Shown: positions 8,350 through 17,194, numbered from the stretch's first letter. The stretch is 27,258 bases of DNA from UBA9547 sp044349205 (GCA_044349205.1 JBIKRJ010000008.1:1-27258), one strand, 5' to 3'. Program-made: numbers and translations. Notes: generated by a model not told the origin, from the sequence alone.

Positions 8350-9456
8350 TTGAAAATACTTTCCCTTTCTACCCTTCCACTCCTCCCTCATTTGGGCTCG
8401 GGTAAAACCCGCATTAGATGGACAGAAGGGTTACGAGAACTTGGCCATGACGTGGATGTTCTGCAGCCTACCGATTTTGAACTTTGGCCAAACCAAGTTA
8501 GGGCAAAAAAATACCGACAAGCTGTTGGTGTTTTTTTGAAAGTAAGACATTTACTTAAAATTAAAGAGTACGATATTATTGAATTTTATGGGGATGAGTA
8601 TTGGCTGTTGTTGCTATTGCTAACACGTAAGAAAAAAAGACCCTTGCTTGTAGCGCATGTAGACGGTATCGAATTGCATGATATGGATAAAGAACAACGC
8701 TTTTGGCATCCTCGTGTTGGTTTCAATAAGTGGTTGTATAAAAACACCCATCATCGGTTTTCCAAAATCACTTTTTCACTTGCTGACCGTTTTGTATGTG
8801 GTTGTCAAGACGATTTGGATTATGTTTTACAGCATCGACTCTTTACAAAAAAAGAAGCTTTATGTATTTCGCCGGCCTTAGATGAATTGTTTCATGAAAT
8901 ACCATTTCAGCAATCGAAACAGAAAATCATCTTGTTTTTGGGTTCTTGGATTGACAGAAAGGGCATTAGAATTATTCCTGATGTGCTTTCAAAAATATTG
9001 TACAAATTTCCTGATTATCAATTCCATGTGTATGGAGCTTGGTATGCCAAAGATTATATCGAACAATTGTTTGATAATGATTTAAATGAAAGAATATGCG
9101 TTTTTGATAAACTATCACAAGTTGAACTATTGGAAGGAATTAAAAAATCAGCTATTTTCTTCTTTCCATCCTATTCCGAAGGTTTTGGACTGGCCACTGC
9201 CGAGGCTATGAGTTGTGGTTGTGCCGTGGTGACAACCAAAACAGGTTTAGGTTCTAATTTAGAGCATGGAAAAGAAGCACTTGTATGTGACTTTGACAAC
9301 ATAGAGCAAATGGAAGATGCCATTTCAAAACTGATTAACAATGAGGAATTGCGCCTTGAAATAGCGTTGAATGGATATAATAAGGTGAAACAGTTTGTTT
9401 GGCAAAATCAAATTATGAAATTGGAGCAAGCATATTCAAATTGGGTGAAGGGTTGA
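8350..9456 (+). CDS. Glycosyltransferase family 4
   Basis: A 368-residue GT-B transferase. The N-terminus 'KILSLSTLPLLPHLGSGK' has the small-residue loop seen in GT4 acceptor domains; the donor domain starts at 'ILFLGSWIDRKGIRI' and has a textbook E-x7-E (E277, E285) in 'SEGFGLATAEAMSCG'. The start is TTG at 8350, directly preceded by an in-frame TAG at 8347, so no longer form is possible and no nearby ATG exists. It lies 11 bases after the previous gene and 3 bases before the next. It is a retaining, nucleotide-sugar-dependent enzyme expected at the cytoplasmic face of the membrane. The donor is unknown. Confidence 0.93.
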   Translation: MKILSLSTLPLLPHLGSGKTRIRWTEGLRELGHDVDVLQPTDFELWPNQVRAKKYRQAVGVFLKVRHLLKIKEYDIIEFYGDEYWLLLLLLTRKKKRPLLVAHVDGIELHDMDKEQRFWHPRVGFNKWLYKNTHHRFSKITFSLADRFVCGCQDDLDYVLQHRLFTKKEALCISPALDELFHEIPFQQSKQKIILFLGSWIDRKGIRIIPDVLSKILYKFPDYQFHVYGAWYAKDYIEQLFDNDLNERICVFDKLSQVELLEGIKKSAIFFFPSYSEGFGLATAEAMSCGCAVVTTKTGLGSNLEHGKEALVCDFDNIEQMEDAISKLINNEELRLEIALNGYNKVKQFVWQNQIMKLEQAYSNWVKG

Positions 9457-9459
9457 AAA

Positions 9460-10590
9460 ATGAGGCTATTGTTTATCACTTCTGCCTATGAACCAGGCAG
9501 AGACGGAGTGGGAGATTATGTGAGGTTGCTAGGCGAAAAATGCCAATTGGCTGGGCATGAATGTGCGGTTTTGGCTTTGAACGATAAGTTTACTTCCCAA
9601 AAAATAGAAATCGAATCGCATGGATTTAAGCTTTTGCGTTTGCCAGTTTCAATTTCAAGGAAACAGAAAGAAATTCTATCGAAAACCTTCATCGATTTTT
9701 TTCGACCCGACTGGGTCAGTTTGCAATTTGTTAGCTACGGCTACGACAAAAACGGCATTGCTTCCGATTTGTATTTCGTTTTGAAAAAAGTTTTACCAAA
9801 TACAACCATACCACAAGTTACATTTCATGAATTATGGATAGGCACAGAAAAAGGACATCAGATAAAACCTTTTATAATAGGGCAGGCGCAAAAATTTTTT
9901 ATCATGCGCATTCTCAAAAAATTCAAGCCCAAGTTTGTTTGTGCTACTACTGAAGTGTTTTGTTTTATGCTTTCCCAAAACGGCATAAAATCTCATTTTT
10001 TGCCCACTTTTAGCAATATTCAAAAAACAGGTGATACCTCTAAATTTGATTATCAATCATTTGTAAGCAAAACATTGCCAAGAGAAGAGGCATTATTTTT
10101 TGTGTTTTTCGGTTCGATAAATCCTAATTGGAATCATCGTCTTCTTTTTGAATATCTATTGGCACAACAACATAAAACAGGAAAAAAATTTGTAATATTT
10201 TCTGTCGGAGTTTTGGGTAAGGGAGAGGGAATTTGGGAGGAAATTTCAAATACATATTCTAACAACCTCACATTTGTAAAACTAGGGCCAAAATCTGACG
10301 AGGAAATTTCTGTCTTATTTAATGAGTGCGATTTTGGTTTGACAGGTTATCCCGAGATTGTGTACGAAAAAAGTGGTGCCATTGCCGCCATGATCGACAA
10401 TGGCTTGAAGGTGATTTTGTCAAACGATACGGTACAGCAACCTGGTTTTCATCGTAAATTGAACGATCCCTCAATTCTAAAACTAGACGATATCAAGTCT
10501 AATATTATTTTAAATTACATGGCAAAAGTGGAGGTAGGAGATTTACTGAAGAAAGTAAGTGAGGAGTTTTTAACACAATTTGAGAAGTAG
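9460..10590 (+). CDS. GT-B glycosyltransferase-like protein with degenerate donor motif
   Basis: A 376-residue protein with the GT-B layout. The N-terminus 'MRLLFITSAYEPGRDGVGDY' matches the first strand and glycine loop of GT4 enzymes, and 'FFVFFGSINPNWNHR' begins the second Rossmann domain. At the position of the E-x7-E motif the sequence reads 'YEKSGAIAAMIDNG': one glutamate is present, but the second acidic position is methionine. The protein may be a divergent transferase with a different donor geometry, or a non-catalytic partner of a neighbour. ATG follows the upstream stop by three bases, and the downstream ATG abuts its stop, so it is embedded in the operon. Fold assignment is fairly sure; activity is uncertain. 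Confidence 0.75.
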   Translation: MRLLFITSAYEPGRDGVGDYVRLLGEKCQLAGHECAVLALNDKFTSQKIEIESHGFKLLRLPVSISRKQKEILSKTFIDFFRPDWVSLQFVSYGYDKNGIASDLYFVLKKVLPNTTIPQVTFHELWIGTEKGHQIKPFIIGQAQKFFIMRILKKFKPKFVCATTEVFCFMLSQNGIKSHFLPTFSNIQKTGDTSKFDYQSFVSKTLPREEALFFVFFGSINPNWNHRLLFEYLLAQQHKTGKKFVIFSVGVLGKGEGIWEEISNTYSNNLTFVKLGPKSDEEISVLFNECDFGLTGYPEIVYEKSGAIAAMIDNGLKVILSNDTVQQPGFHRKLNDPSILKLDDIKSNIILNYMAKVEVGDLLKKVSEEFLTQFEK

Positions 10591-11475
10591 ATGGGACATT
10601 CATTGGCTTTTGGAGTACTTATTACCAATTACAACACGTGGGACAATACCATTGAATGTGTGAATAGAATAGCCCATTTTTTTGGTTCAGATTGTAAAGA
10701 AATCGTGATTGTAGATGACGTTTCGGACCAAAAGCCAAGTTTTGAATTTCCCGAAATGGTCAAAATTTTTAACAATAAGGTCAATATAGGCTATGTGCGT
10801 TCGGTGAATGTGGGCATGAAAGAAATGACGACCGATGTGGTGCTTTTGCTTGATTCAGACGCACTTGTTCTTTCAGACATATCAAAAATCATAATTAACG
10901 AATTTGAAAACGATTTGCATCTTGGCGCAATGGGCTTTCAGCTTGTCGATAAAAAAGGACTAAATACTGGTTGTTGGGAAAATGAGCCCAATTTTTGGTC
11001 ATTGGTTTTGGGACAAAAGCTGTATGAGAAGTTCTACAAGACAGTCAATCGCAATACCCATTTCATCGTGTATTCTTGTGCTATCGCCATTCGAAGAGCA
11101 TGTTTTATTGAATTAGCTGGATTCGACGAAAATTTTGATTTTTTGGATGGCGATGCCGATTTTACAATGCGCGTGAACCGTTCTTCTTGGAAATTGAAAC
11201 GGTTGGATAACGTCAAAATTTATCATGAAGGCGGCGGAAGTCCGCAGAAAACGAGCAAACGAGTAATGCGTTATTATGTGAATAGATACAGATTGCTCCA
11301 AAAACATGGCCTGTTGGCCTCTCGTTTTTTGGTGAAAAATGCCACTCTTTGTAGGCTATCGCTTGAATATATTTTGTTGTATTTGGCTGGTCGCTTTGTG
11401 TACGATTCGGTAGTTTTTCAAGACAAGTTGAAAGGTAGAAAAGAAGTGATTGCGTATGTTTACGCTTCTTATTGA
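10591..11475 (+). CDS. Glycosyltransferase family 2 (rhamnosyltransferase/WbbL-like)
   Basis: A 294-residue GT-A transferase. 'FGVLITNYNTWDNTIECV' opens the fold, and 'IVIVDDVSD' binds the base and ribose. D-x-D is 'DSD' (D88, D90) in 'LLLDSDALVLS', and 'VNIGYVRSVNVGM' is the helix before it. 'LAGFDENFDFLDGDADF' supplies the acidic acceptor and base loop. Overall the pattern resembles WbbL-type enzymes, many of which transfer rhamnose or another deoxyhexose, but the sugar cannot be assigned from motifs alone. The ATG starts immediately after the TAG of the previous gene with no spacer, suggesting coupled translation. It probably adds one residue of the repeat unit. Confidence 0.92.
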   Translation: MGHSLAFGVLITNYNTWDNTIECVNRIAHFFGSDCKEIVIVDDVSDQKPSFEFPEMVKIFNNKVNIGYVRSVNVGMKEMTTDVVLLLDSDALVLSDISKIIINEFENDLHLGAMGFQLVDKKGLNTGCWENEPNFWSLVLGQKLYEKFYKTVNRNTHFIVYSCAIAIRRACFIELAGFDENFDFLDGDADFTMRVNRSSWKLKRLDNVKIYHEGGGSPQKTSKRVMRYYVNRYRLLQKHGLLASRFLVKNATLCRLSLEYILLYLAGRFVYDSVVFQDKLKGRKEVIAYVYASY

Positions 11476-11493
11476 TTAAAATCGATACATCTT

Positions 11494-13647
11494 TTGAAAA
11501 TCCTTCTTCAATCAACCGTTTTTTATCCTTTGGTAGGGGGAGTTGAAACGGTATCAGAATGTCTTGCCAACAACTATCTTGCTTTAGGGCATGATTGCAC
11601 TGTCATTACCCGCACATCTTCTTCTGAATCGGACAATCGATTTGCCTTTAAAGTGGCTAGAAATCTTTCTTTTAGACAAAAACTCAACATCATTTCCCAA
11701 CACGACATTCTGCATTGCAATGGTGCAAGCTTGGAACTTGTTATTTGGGCAAAAATTTTGGGTAAACCTGTAGTATGGACGCACGTAGGGTATCAACTTA
11801 CCAGCATTGACGGTTTGGGCTGGCACATGGGCGAGGCTTCTCCATTGTCCCCTTTTCAGTCTTTTTTATTTCATTACCGCAAACAAGGTTTACTAAAAGC
11901 AAGTGCCGAATATGCCAAGCTTCTTTTGAGGCGATTGGTGGCAAAAACCTTGGTTGACCGACATGTAGCCGTTACGGGTTGGGTAGCAAAAAGACAACCA
12001 TTTAAAAATCAAGAAGTTATTTATAACCCATTTCCTACAGGCCGTTTTGCATCAGTAGTCGAAAAAGAAAATGATGAATACGATTTCTTTTATTTGGGCA
12101 GGTTAGTGTCCGAAAAAGGAGTTGCCACTCTTTTGAAGGCATTTGCAGGTTTTATTTCGGCAAAGCCCAATTATGAGAAAAAGCTATTGGTTATAGGAGG
12201 CGGTAGTTGGCAAGAAAATGTCGAAAAACTGGCAGATGATTTGGGAATTAGAACCAAAGTAGATTTTGTGGGTAAACAAACAGGTGACACATTGCTAAAC
12301 TATGTTGCCAAGGGGAAAATAGCCATCATTCCTTCCGACTGGGAAGAGCCCATGGGAGGTGTGGCCTTAGAAGTATTGGCGGCAGGTAAACCGGTCATTG
12401 TTTCTGAAAGGGGAGGTTTGGCAGAATGCGTACAAGGCGCAGGTTTAACATTTCCAAATGGCGATTTCAAAGCCTTGCAGTCACAAATGGAGCTTTTGGT
12501 TTCAGACCAGTTTTTATTGGATAAACTTAGAACAGAGGCGAAATTTCAGGTACAAAAATTTGATGAACTTGCACTTACCCGTCAATATGTACACACTTTT
12601 CATCAATTTTTAAATGAGGCAAATAGACCGAAAAACAGGATATTATTTTGCTCTCGTCTGTTTTATCCCAGCATTGGTGGTGCTGAAACCAATGCCGAAA
12701 TATTGGCGAATGAATTTGTTAAGTTGGGATACGAAGTAATTGTGATTACCGAAACCCCGCTAGGTACGAAATCTGAGAAATACTTCTCTTTTAAATTGGT
12801 TAGGAAGCCCAGTGCCATTCAATTGTTGAAATTAGTTTCATGGGCTGATGTGTTTTTCCAAAATGGCATCAGCATTAGGCAGGCTTGGCCACTTATTTTT
12901 TATAAGAAAAGATGGGTTATACGCCATTTTACATGGCTCTATCAGCACAACTTGTATGGTAGAATAAATGCCTTTTTGAAGTTATTGCTCAACAAATTTG
13001 CAGTGTCTGTTTCGGTAAGCAAGGCCATTGCCAATCATTTGCGCTCTCCATCTTGCGTTATCACCAATCCTTACAATGATCAATTGTTTAGGTTAATACC
13101 AAATGTAGAGAGAGACATGGAATTGGTTTATCTGGGCAGATTAGTGTCTGACAAAGGAGTTGACCAATTGCTGGATGTACTATCCATGTTACGTTCCAAT
13201 AATTGTTTTCCTAAATTGTCTATTATTGGCACTGGCGAAGAAGAGGTTGTGCTGAAAAAGAAATCAGTAATGCTTGGCCTCGACAACCAAGTTAGCTTCT
13301 TAGGTGTGAAAGTAGCGGAAGAATTGGTGCAACTTTTGAATAGGCATAAAATAATGGTGGTACCATCCGTGTGGGACGAACCATTTGGAGTGGTGGCTTT
13401 GGAAGGAATTGCTTGTGGTTGTGTAGTGGTAGGTTCTGAAGGAGGTGGATTGAAACAGGCAATTGGCGATTGTGGTATTACCTATAAAAATGGTGATATT
13501 GAACAGCTTACATCTTTATTATACAATTTGTTGTCACAACCCCAGTGTTTGGAAGAATATACATCAAACAGAATGCAACATTTGGCTAAACACAAAAAAG
13601 ATTTGATTGCGATACAATATATCGAGGTTTTATTTAACAATGCTTAG
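11494..13647 (+). CDS. Tandem two-domain GT4 glycosyltransferase (two complete GT-B modules in one chain)
   Basis: A 717-residue chain, about twice the usual GT4 length, containing two whole GT-B enzymes. Module 1 (about residues 1-375) starts 'KILLQSTVFYPLVGGVET', has 'YLGRLVSEKGVATLL' and E-x7-E at E285/E293 ('EPMGGVALE'). Module 2 (about 380-717) starts 'RILFCSRLFYPSIGGAET', has 'YLGRLVSDKGVDQLL' and E629/E637 ('EPFGVVALE'). Matching motifs lie about 344 residues apart, showing an internal duplication. Both modules keep the catalytic glutamates. Module 2 is shorter before its linker, lacking much of the segment after 'THVGYQLTSID' in module 1. The start is TTG at 11494; an in-frame stop lies at 11473. 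One chain may add two consecutive sugars. No frameshift separates the modules. Confidence 0.93.
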   Translation: MKILLQSTVFYPLVGGVETVSECLANNYLALGHDCTVITRTSSSESDNRFAFKVARNLSFRQKLNIISQHDILHCNGASLELVIWAKILGKPVVWTHVGYQLTSIDGLGWHMGEASPLSPFQSFLFHYRKQGLLKASAEYAKLLLRRLVAKTLVDRHVAVTGWVAKRQPFKNQEVIYNPFPTGRFASVVEKENDEYDFFYLGRLVSEKGVATLLKAFAGFISAKPNYEKKLLVIGGGSWQENVEKLADDLGIRTKVDFVGKQTGDTLLNYVAKGKIAIIPSDWEEPMGGVALEVLAAGKPVIVSERGGLAECVQGAGLTFPNGDFKALQSQMELLVSDQFLLDKLRTEAKFQVQKFDELALTRQYVHTFHQFLNEANRPKNRILFCSRLFYPSIGGAETNAEILANEFVKLGYEVIVITETPLGTKSEKYFSFKLVRKPSAIQLLKLVSWADVFFQNGISIRQAWPLIFYKKRWVIRHFTWLYQHNLYGRINAFLKLLLNKFAVSVSVSKAIANHLRSPSCVITNPYNDQLFRLIPNVERDMELVYLGRLVSDKGVDQLLDVLSMLRSNNCFPKLSIIGTGEEEVVLKKKSVMLGLDNQVSFLGVKVAEELVQLLNRHKIMVVPSVWDEPFGVVALEGIACGCVVVGSEGGGLKQAIGDCGITYKNGDIEQLTSLLYNLLSQPQCLEEYTSNRMQHLAKHKKDLIAIQYIEVLFNNA

Positions 13648-13650
13648 AAG

Positions 13651-14910
13651 ATGAGTACGAAAACGAAACCTCGGATCGTAGTTTCGCATCCTGGTAAACA
13701 ATACGTACACCAGCTTTTATACGCCTTACAACGAGAAGGTTATCTGCAATTGTTCATCACAAGCATTTGGTACAAGCCAAGTTTTTGGGTTTACCAACTC
13801 ATTAACTCAATACCAATTATTGGGAAAATTATTTTTCATAAATTTTTGAAGAAAAAGACTTTTGCCAATCAGCAAGATGAACTAATTGAGCAATATCCTT
13901 GGAAAGAAATGTGGAGGCAAATCTTGGTGCAAGTTTCTACCAAGTATAGGTCAGAAAAATATGTTTTTACTGTAGAAAAGGCACACGACAAATATGTGGC
14001 AAGGCGACTTAGGAAACTCAGACCCGATATTTTTATTGGATACGAGAAATCTAGTTTGGAAAGCTTCAAAGAAATCAAAAGGCAAGGTGGCATAGCAGTG
14101 CTAGATTTGGCGCAAGTGCATTACAAGTACCTAATTGAGCTGCGCGACACGCAAGAAACATTTAATGACCTTTTTGAAGATAAAGCTTTGTTTGATGAGA
14201 TAAATAGAGTGAAAGCTGAAGAATACCAATATGCCGATTATATTTTGACACTTTCGGAATTCGCTAAATCGACACTTGTCAAATATGGGATTGATGAACG
14301 TAAAATTTATATAGCCAACATCGGTTTCAATCCTGCCATTTTTATACCCAAGACAGAATACTATAAAAAGTTAACCGTCAACCCTCAACTTAAATTGATT
14401 TATACTGGCACTTTCACCAAAAGAAAGGGTGTTCATTTGCTTTTGCAAGCAGTAAAGGAACTTGATTTACCCGGTTTAGAACTCACGATTATTGGGCCAG
14501 TATTAGATGGAAAAGAATTATTGGATGAATACAAGGGATTTTTCAAGTATTATGACTTTCTGCATCATGAAGAATTGGTTAAACATATACACGAATCAGA
14601 TGTCTACGTGTTCCCGTCTTATCTTGACAGTTGGGCTATGACAGTAATAGAAGCTATGGCGTGTGGATTACCTGTAATTGTAACTGAAAACACAGGAGCT
14701 AAAAGTGCTGTGATAGATGGTGAAAATGGATTTATAATACCTATAAATGATTTGGAAGTCTTAAAATCAAAAATCAGATTTTTTTATAATCAAGCGGAAG
14801 TAATTAAGAAAATGGGAGAGAGAGCTGAAAAAAATATCAGGGAATTGTCTATTGAAAACTATGCCAATTCAATTGGAAAAATTATAGAGGAAATACAATT
14901 AAACAAGTAA
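13651..14910 (+). CDS. Glycosyltransferase family 4
   Basis: A 419-residue GT-B protein and the last gene of the plus-strand array. The N-terminal domain has 'RIVVSHPGKQYVHQLLYAL', and the acceptor domain is long and basic. The donor domain shows 'LIYTGTFTKRKGVHLLL', 'LTIIGPVLDG' and the signature 'DSWAMTVIEAMACGLPVIV' with D326 and E334, a D-x7-E variant of the family motif. ATG at 13651 follows the previous stop by three bases. The 3' end converges with the minus-strand GT2 gene, with eight bases between stop codons. The probable role is a further sugar addition in the same glycan. Family is firm; donor and linkage are unknown. Confidence 0.92.
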   Translation: MSTKTKPRIVVSHPGKQYVHQLLYALQREGYLQLFITSIWYKPSFWVYQLINSIPIIGKIIFHKFLKKKTFANQQDELIEQYPWKEMWRQILVQVSTKYRSEKYVFTVEKAHDKYVARRLRKLRPDIFIGYEKSSLESFKEIKRQGGIAVLDLAQVHYKYLIELRDTQETFNDLFEDKALFDEINRVKAEEYQYADYILTLSEFAKSTLVKYGIDERKIYIANIGFNPAIFIPKTEYYKKLTVNPQLKLIYTGTFTKRKGVHLLLQAVKELDLPGLELTIIGPVLDGKELLDEYKGFFKYYDFLHHEELVKHIHESDVYVFPSYLDSWAMTVIEAMACGLPVIVTENTGAKSAVIDGENGFIIPINDLEVLKSKIRFFYNQAEVIKKMGERAEKNIRELSIENYANSIGKIIEEIQLNK

Positions 14911-14918
14911 GGCATAGT

Positions 14919-15638
14919 TTAATTCAATCGTAATAAGCCATATTTTAGCATACAATAAAGAGCTCTAAATCCATCCTTCCACCCTATTTTTTTACCTTCT
15001 TCATAAGTGCGACCGTAATATGAAATACCAACTTCATAGATTCTTACATTAGGAACTCTGGCAATTTTTGCAGTTACCTCTGGCTCAAATCCAAATCTTT
15101 TTTCATTCAATGTCAACCCTTTCAACATTTTGGCATCGAAAAGCTTGTAGCAAGTTTCCATGTCGGTAAGGTTAAGGTTGGTAAACATGTTGGAAATCAT
15201 CGTCAGAAACTTGTTCCCAATGGTATGCCAAAAAAATAGGATGCGATGTGGTCTTCCGCCCACGAATCTGGATCCGTACACCACGTCAGCTTGCCCTTTG
15301 GAAATAGGTTCAATAAGAAATTTTATTTCCTCAGGGTCGTATTCCAAATCAGCATCTTGCACAATGATGTAGTCGCCGGTAGCTTCTTTGATTCCAGTGT
15401 GGATAGCGGCTCCTTTGCCTTGGTTTACGCGGTGTTCAAGGTATCTGAATCTGTTTTTATTTTCAATAAACTCTAGTACAACCTCTTTGGTGTTGTCTTT
15501 AGAACAATCATTTATAATTAGGCATTCAATTTTTTCTATGGCTTCAAAATCAAGCACTTCAATTTTATTTAGAATCTGAGTGATGGTTTTGCCTTCGTTG
15601 AAAGCAGGAACAATTATTGTAAGCGTAATGTTTTTCAT
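14919..15638 (-). CDS. Polyprenyl-phosphate sugar synthase, GT2 (DPM1-like)
   Basis: A 239-residue GT-A enzyme close in pattern to dolichyl-phosphate mannose synthase (DPM1) and bacterial undecaprenyl-phosphate glycosyltransferases. 'LTIIVPAFNEGKTITQIL' and 'LIINDCSKDNT' form the nucleotide site; D-x-D is D95-A-D97 in 'VQDADLEYDP'; 'VVYGSRFVGG', 'TDMETCYKLF' and 'KRFGFEPEV' are hallmark DPM1 segments. It lacks the C-terminal membrane helices of ArnC/GtrB-type enzymes, so it resembles the soluble, short DPM1 form. The ATG at 15638 is preferred over an in-frame TTG at 15650. Its product, a sugar on undecaprenyl phosphate, is the donor needed by GT-C enzymes, one of which lies immediately upstream on the same strand. 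Confidence 0.9.
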   Translation of the reverse strand: MKNITLTIIVPAFNEGKTITQILNKIEVLDFEAIEKIECLIINDCSKDNTKEVVLEFIENKNRFRYLEHRVNQGKGAAIHTGIKEATGDYIIVQDADLEYDPEEIKFLIEPISKGQADVVYGSRFVGGRPHRILFFWHTIGNKFLTMISNMFTNLNLTDMETCYKLFDAKMLKGLTLNEKRFGFEPEVTAKIARVPNVRIYEVGISYYGRTYEEGKKIGWKDGFRALYCMLKYGLLRLN

Positions 15639-15732
15639 CTTACGTAGCAATAAATTTTATTGGTTTTTAGAAGACCTGTGAATAATAAATATAAATTGTA
15701 ATATACAGCGAATATTAAATAGCGAGTGTTTG

Positions 15733-17193
15733 TCATTTCAAAGAAAACAAATAGGTTTCGTTTGGAAACTTTGTAATATTCTTTTGATTAGACAATTCTA
15801 ATTTGTTTATGATATATGCTGCTTCCCTATCAATGTCGTGTGGAAAAGTTGACCAAACATTTCCTTTTATATTTAATATTTCTTTAGCTGTTTCATTTAC
15901 TTGATATCTGCCAAATCGAGAATATACAATCGTTGCTTTTGTTTGAAGAAAACCTATGTATTCGTAATATTTGAAAGCGGGTATTGCCTGGTGAGAGACA
16001 AATATCTTATCTTTTGCTAGAGCATGTTTGTTGAAAAGAATAATTGGATCTTTGATATTTTGTTTGAGATTTGGATACCCGTGTTTATATAAAACTAATA
16101 ATTGAATTAATGGTAAAAAATAAAATAAATTATATAAATAATTTATTTTAATAGCTACCATAATACGTTCTAACAAATAATATAATCCCGCAGAAATAAA
16201 AAGGATCATACCTGGCATTGTGTAAAGAACTAATCTTAATTCATAAGGATATAATTTAAGAGCTGATAGACATAAGTGAATGAGAACTGGAAAAAGAAAC
16301 AAAAAGAGAATCTCGTATTGTTTCTTTTTTAGAAAATAAAAAATGCCAATTAAATATGACAGGATTAAACAAATCCTTATAACAATTCCAGATGGAAATA
16401 TATAAAAAAGAACTGTATGAGGTTTGTCACAGAATTTAAGAAATTCCTGACTAAATGGATTAATTGGCATGAAACCATGAAGCTTATTCCAATAGATTAG
16501 CATTTCGTCTCTTGAGGGATGATTGTGAACGAATAAAGTATAATAAATTAAGAAACCAATTGCCCAAGAACTAAAAACAAATATTATTGGGTAAAACTTG
16601 TACCCAAGCGGGTCATTAAAATATTTATAAGCCAGTAATAACCCTACACATAATAGTATTATGACGGATATGTTTGACATAAAAACACAAAAGATACCCA
16701 AAATTGAAAGAATAATACACTCTCTTTTATAACAATTCTTTACAGAAAGAACATAGCTTGTTAATACTAATGACACTAACAAGTCTGACATGTATTGCTT
16801 TACTTCACTTGCATAGTATATAAAGATTGAATTAAGAGAGAAAAGAGAAACAGCAATGAACAAACTGTGTTTGTTATCAAAAAAGTATTTTGCAATTCTA
16901 AAAAAGAGAAAACAAGATGTAATGAAACATAGTAAGGGAAAGATTCTTAATCCATATTCTGCATTAATAAAACTAGAGAAAAATTTTTCGATTTGTAAAA
17001 AAAGTATCGGTGCAACCTGGCCATATTCCAGTGGCTGAACAAGTTGCATTGAGCTTTTGGTAACTATATTTATAGAAAGCGCTGCTTCGTCATGCGAAAT
17101 ACTTCTATTGACAATATACTGATATATTGCTAGTCCAATACCTATAAGTAGTAATATATAAAAATGTGATTCTCTTTTTTTTATTATGAACAT
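15733..17193 (-). CDS. GT-C family integral-membrane glycosyltransferase (PMT/ArnT-like)
   Basis: A 486-residue multi-spanning protein with about 11 hydrophobic segments over residues 10-375 and a soluble C-terminal tail. The first extracytoplasmic loop carries 'SISHDEAALS' (D35, E36), matching the D-E motif that marks the active site of PMT/ArnT-type GT-C enzymes. 'YYASEVKQYMSDL' in the next loop is also common in this superfamily (PMT_2, ArnT). Such enzymes move a sugar from a polyprenyl-phosphate carrier to a lipid, glycan or protein outside the membrane. The gene sits two bases before the MBOAT gene and is followed by a polyprenyl-phosphate sugar synthase, its likely donor supplier. It is markedly AT-rich (6 G/C in the 60 bases at 16081-16140). 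Acceptor and sugar are unknown. Confidence 0.82.
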   Translation of the reverse strand: MFIIKKRESHFYILLLIGIGLAIYQYIVNRSISHDEAALSINIVTKSSMQLVQPLEYGQVAPILFLQIEKFFSSFINAEYGLRIFPLLCFITSCFLFFRIAKYFFDNKHSLFIAVSLFSLNSIFIYYASEVKQYMSDLLVSLVLTSYVLSVKNCYKRECIILSILGIFCVFMSNISVIILLCVGLLLAYKYFNDPLGYKFYPIIFVFSSWAIGFLIYYTLFVHNHPSRDEMLIYWNKLHGFMPINPFSQEFLKFCDKPHTVLFYIFPSGIVIRICLILSYLIGIFYFLKKKQYEILFLFLFPVLIHLCLSALKLYPYELRLVLYTMPGMILFISAGLYYLLERIMVAIKINYLYNLFYFLPLIQLLVLYKHGYPNLKQNIKDPIILFNKHALAKDKIFVSHQAIPAFKYYEYIGFLQTKATIVYSRFGRYQVNETAKEILNIKGNVWSTFPHDIDREAAYIINKLELSNQKNITKFPNETYLFSLK

Positions 17194-17194
17194 T

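Noticed and set aside
11213..11515. Minus-strand open frame of 100 codons
   Set aside because: It lies opposite two well-supported transferase genes and shows no recognisable domain or promoter; it is a shadow of coding sequence.
11494..13647. Two separate genes joined by a sequencing frame error
   Set aside because: The frame is continuous through the linker with normal codons, and there is no stop or start signature between the modules, so a true fusion is the simpler reading.
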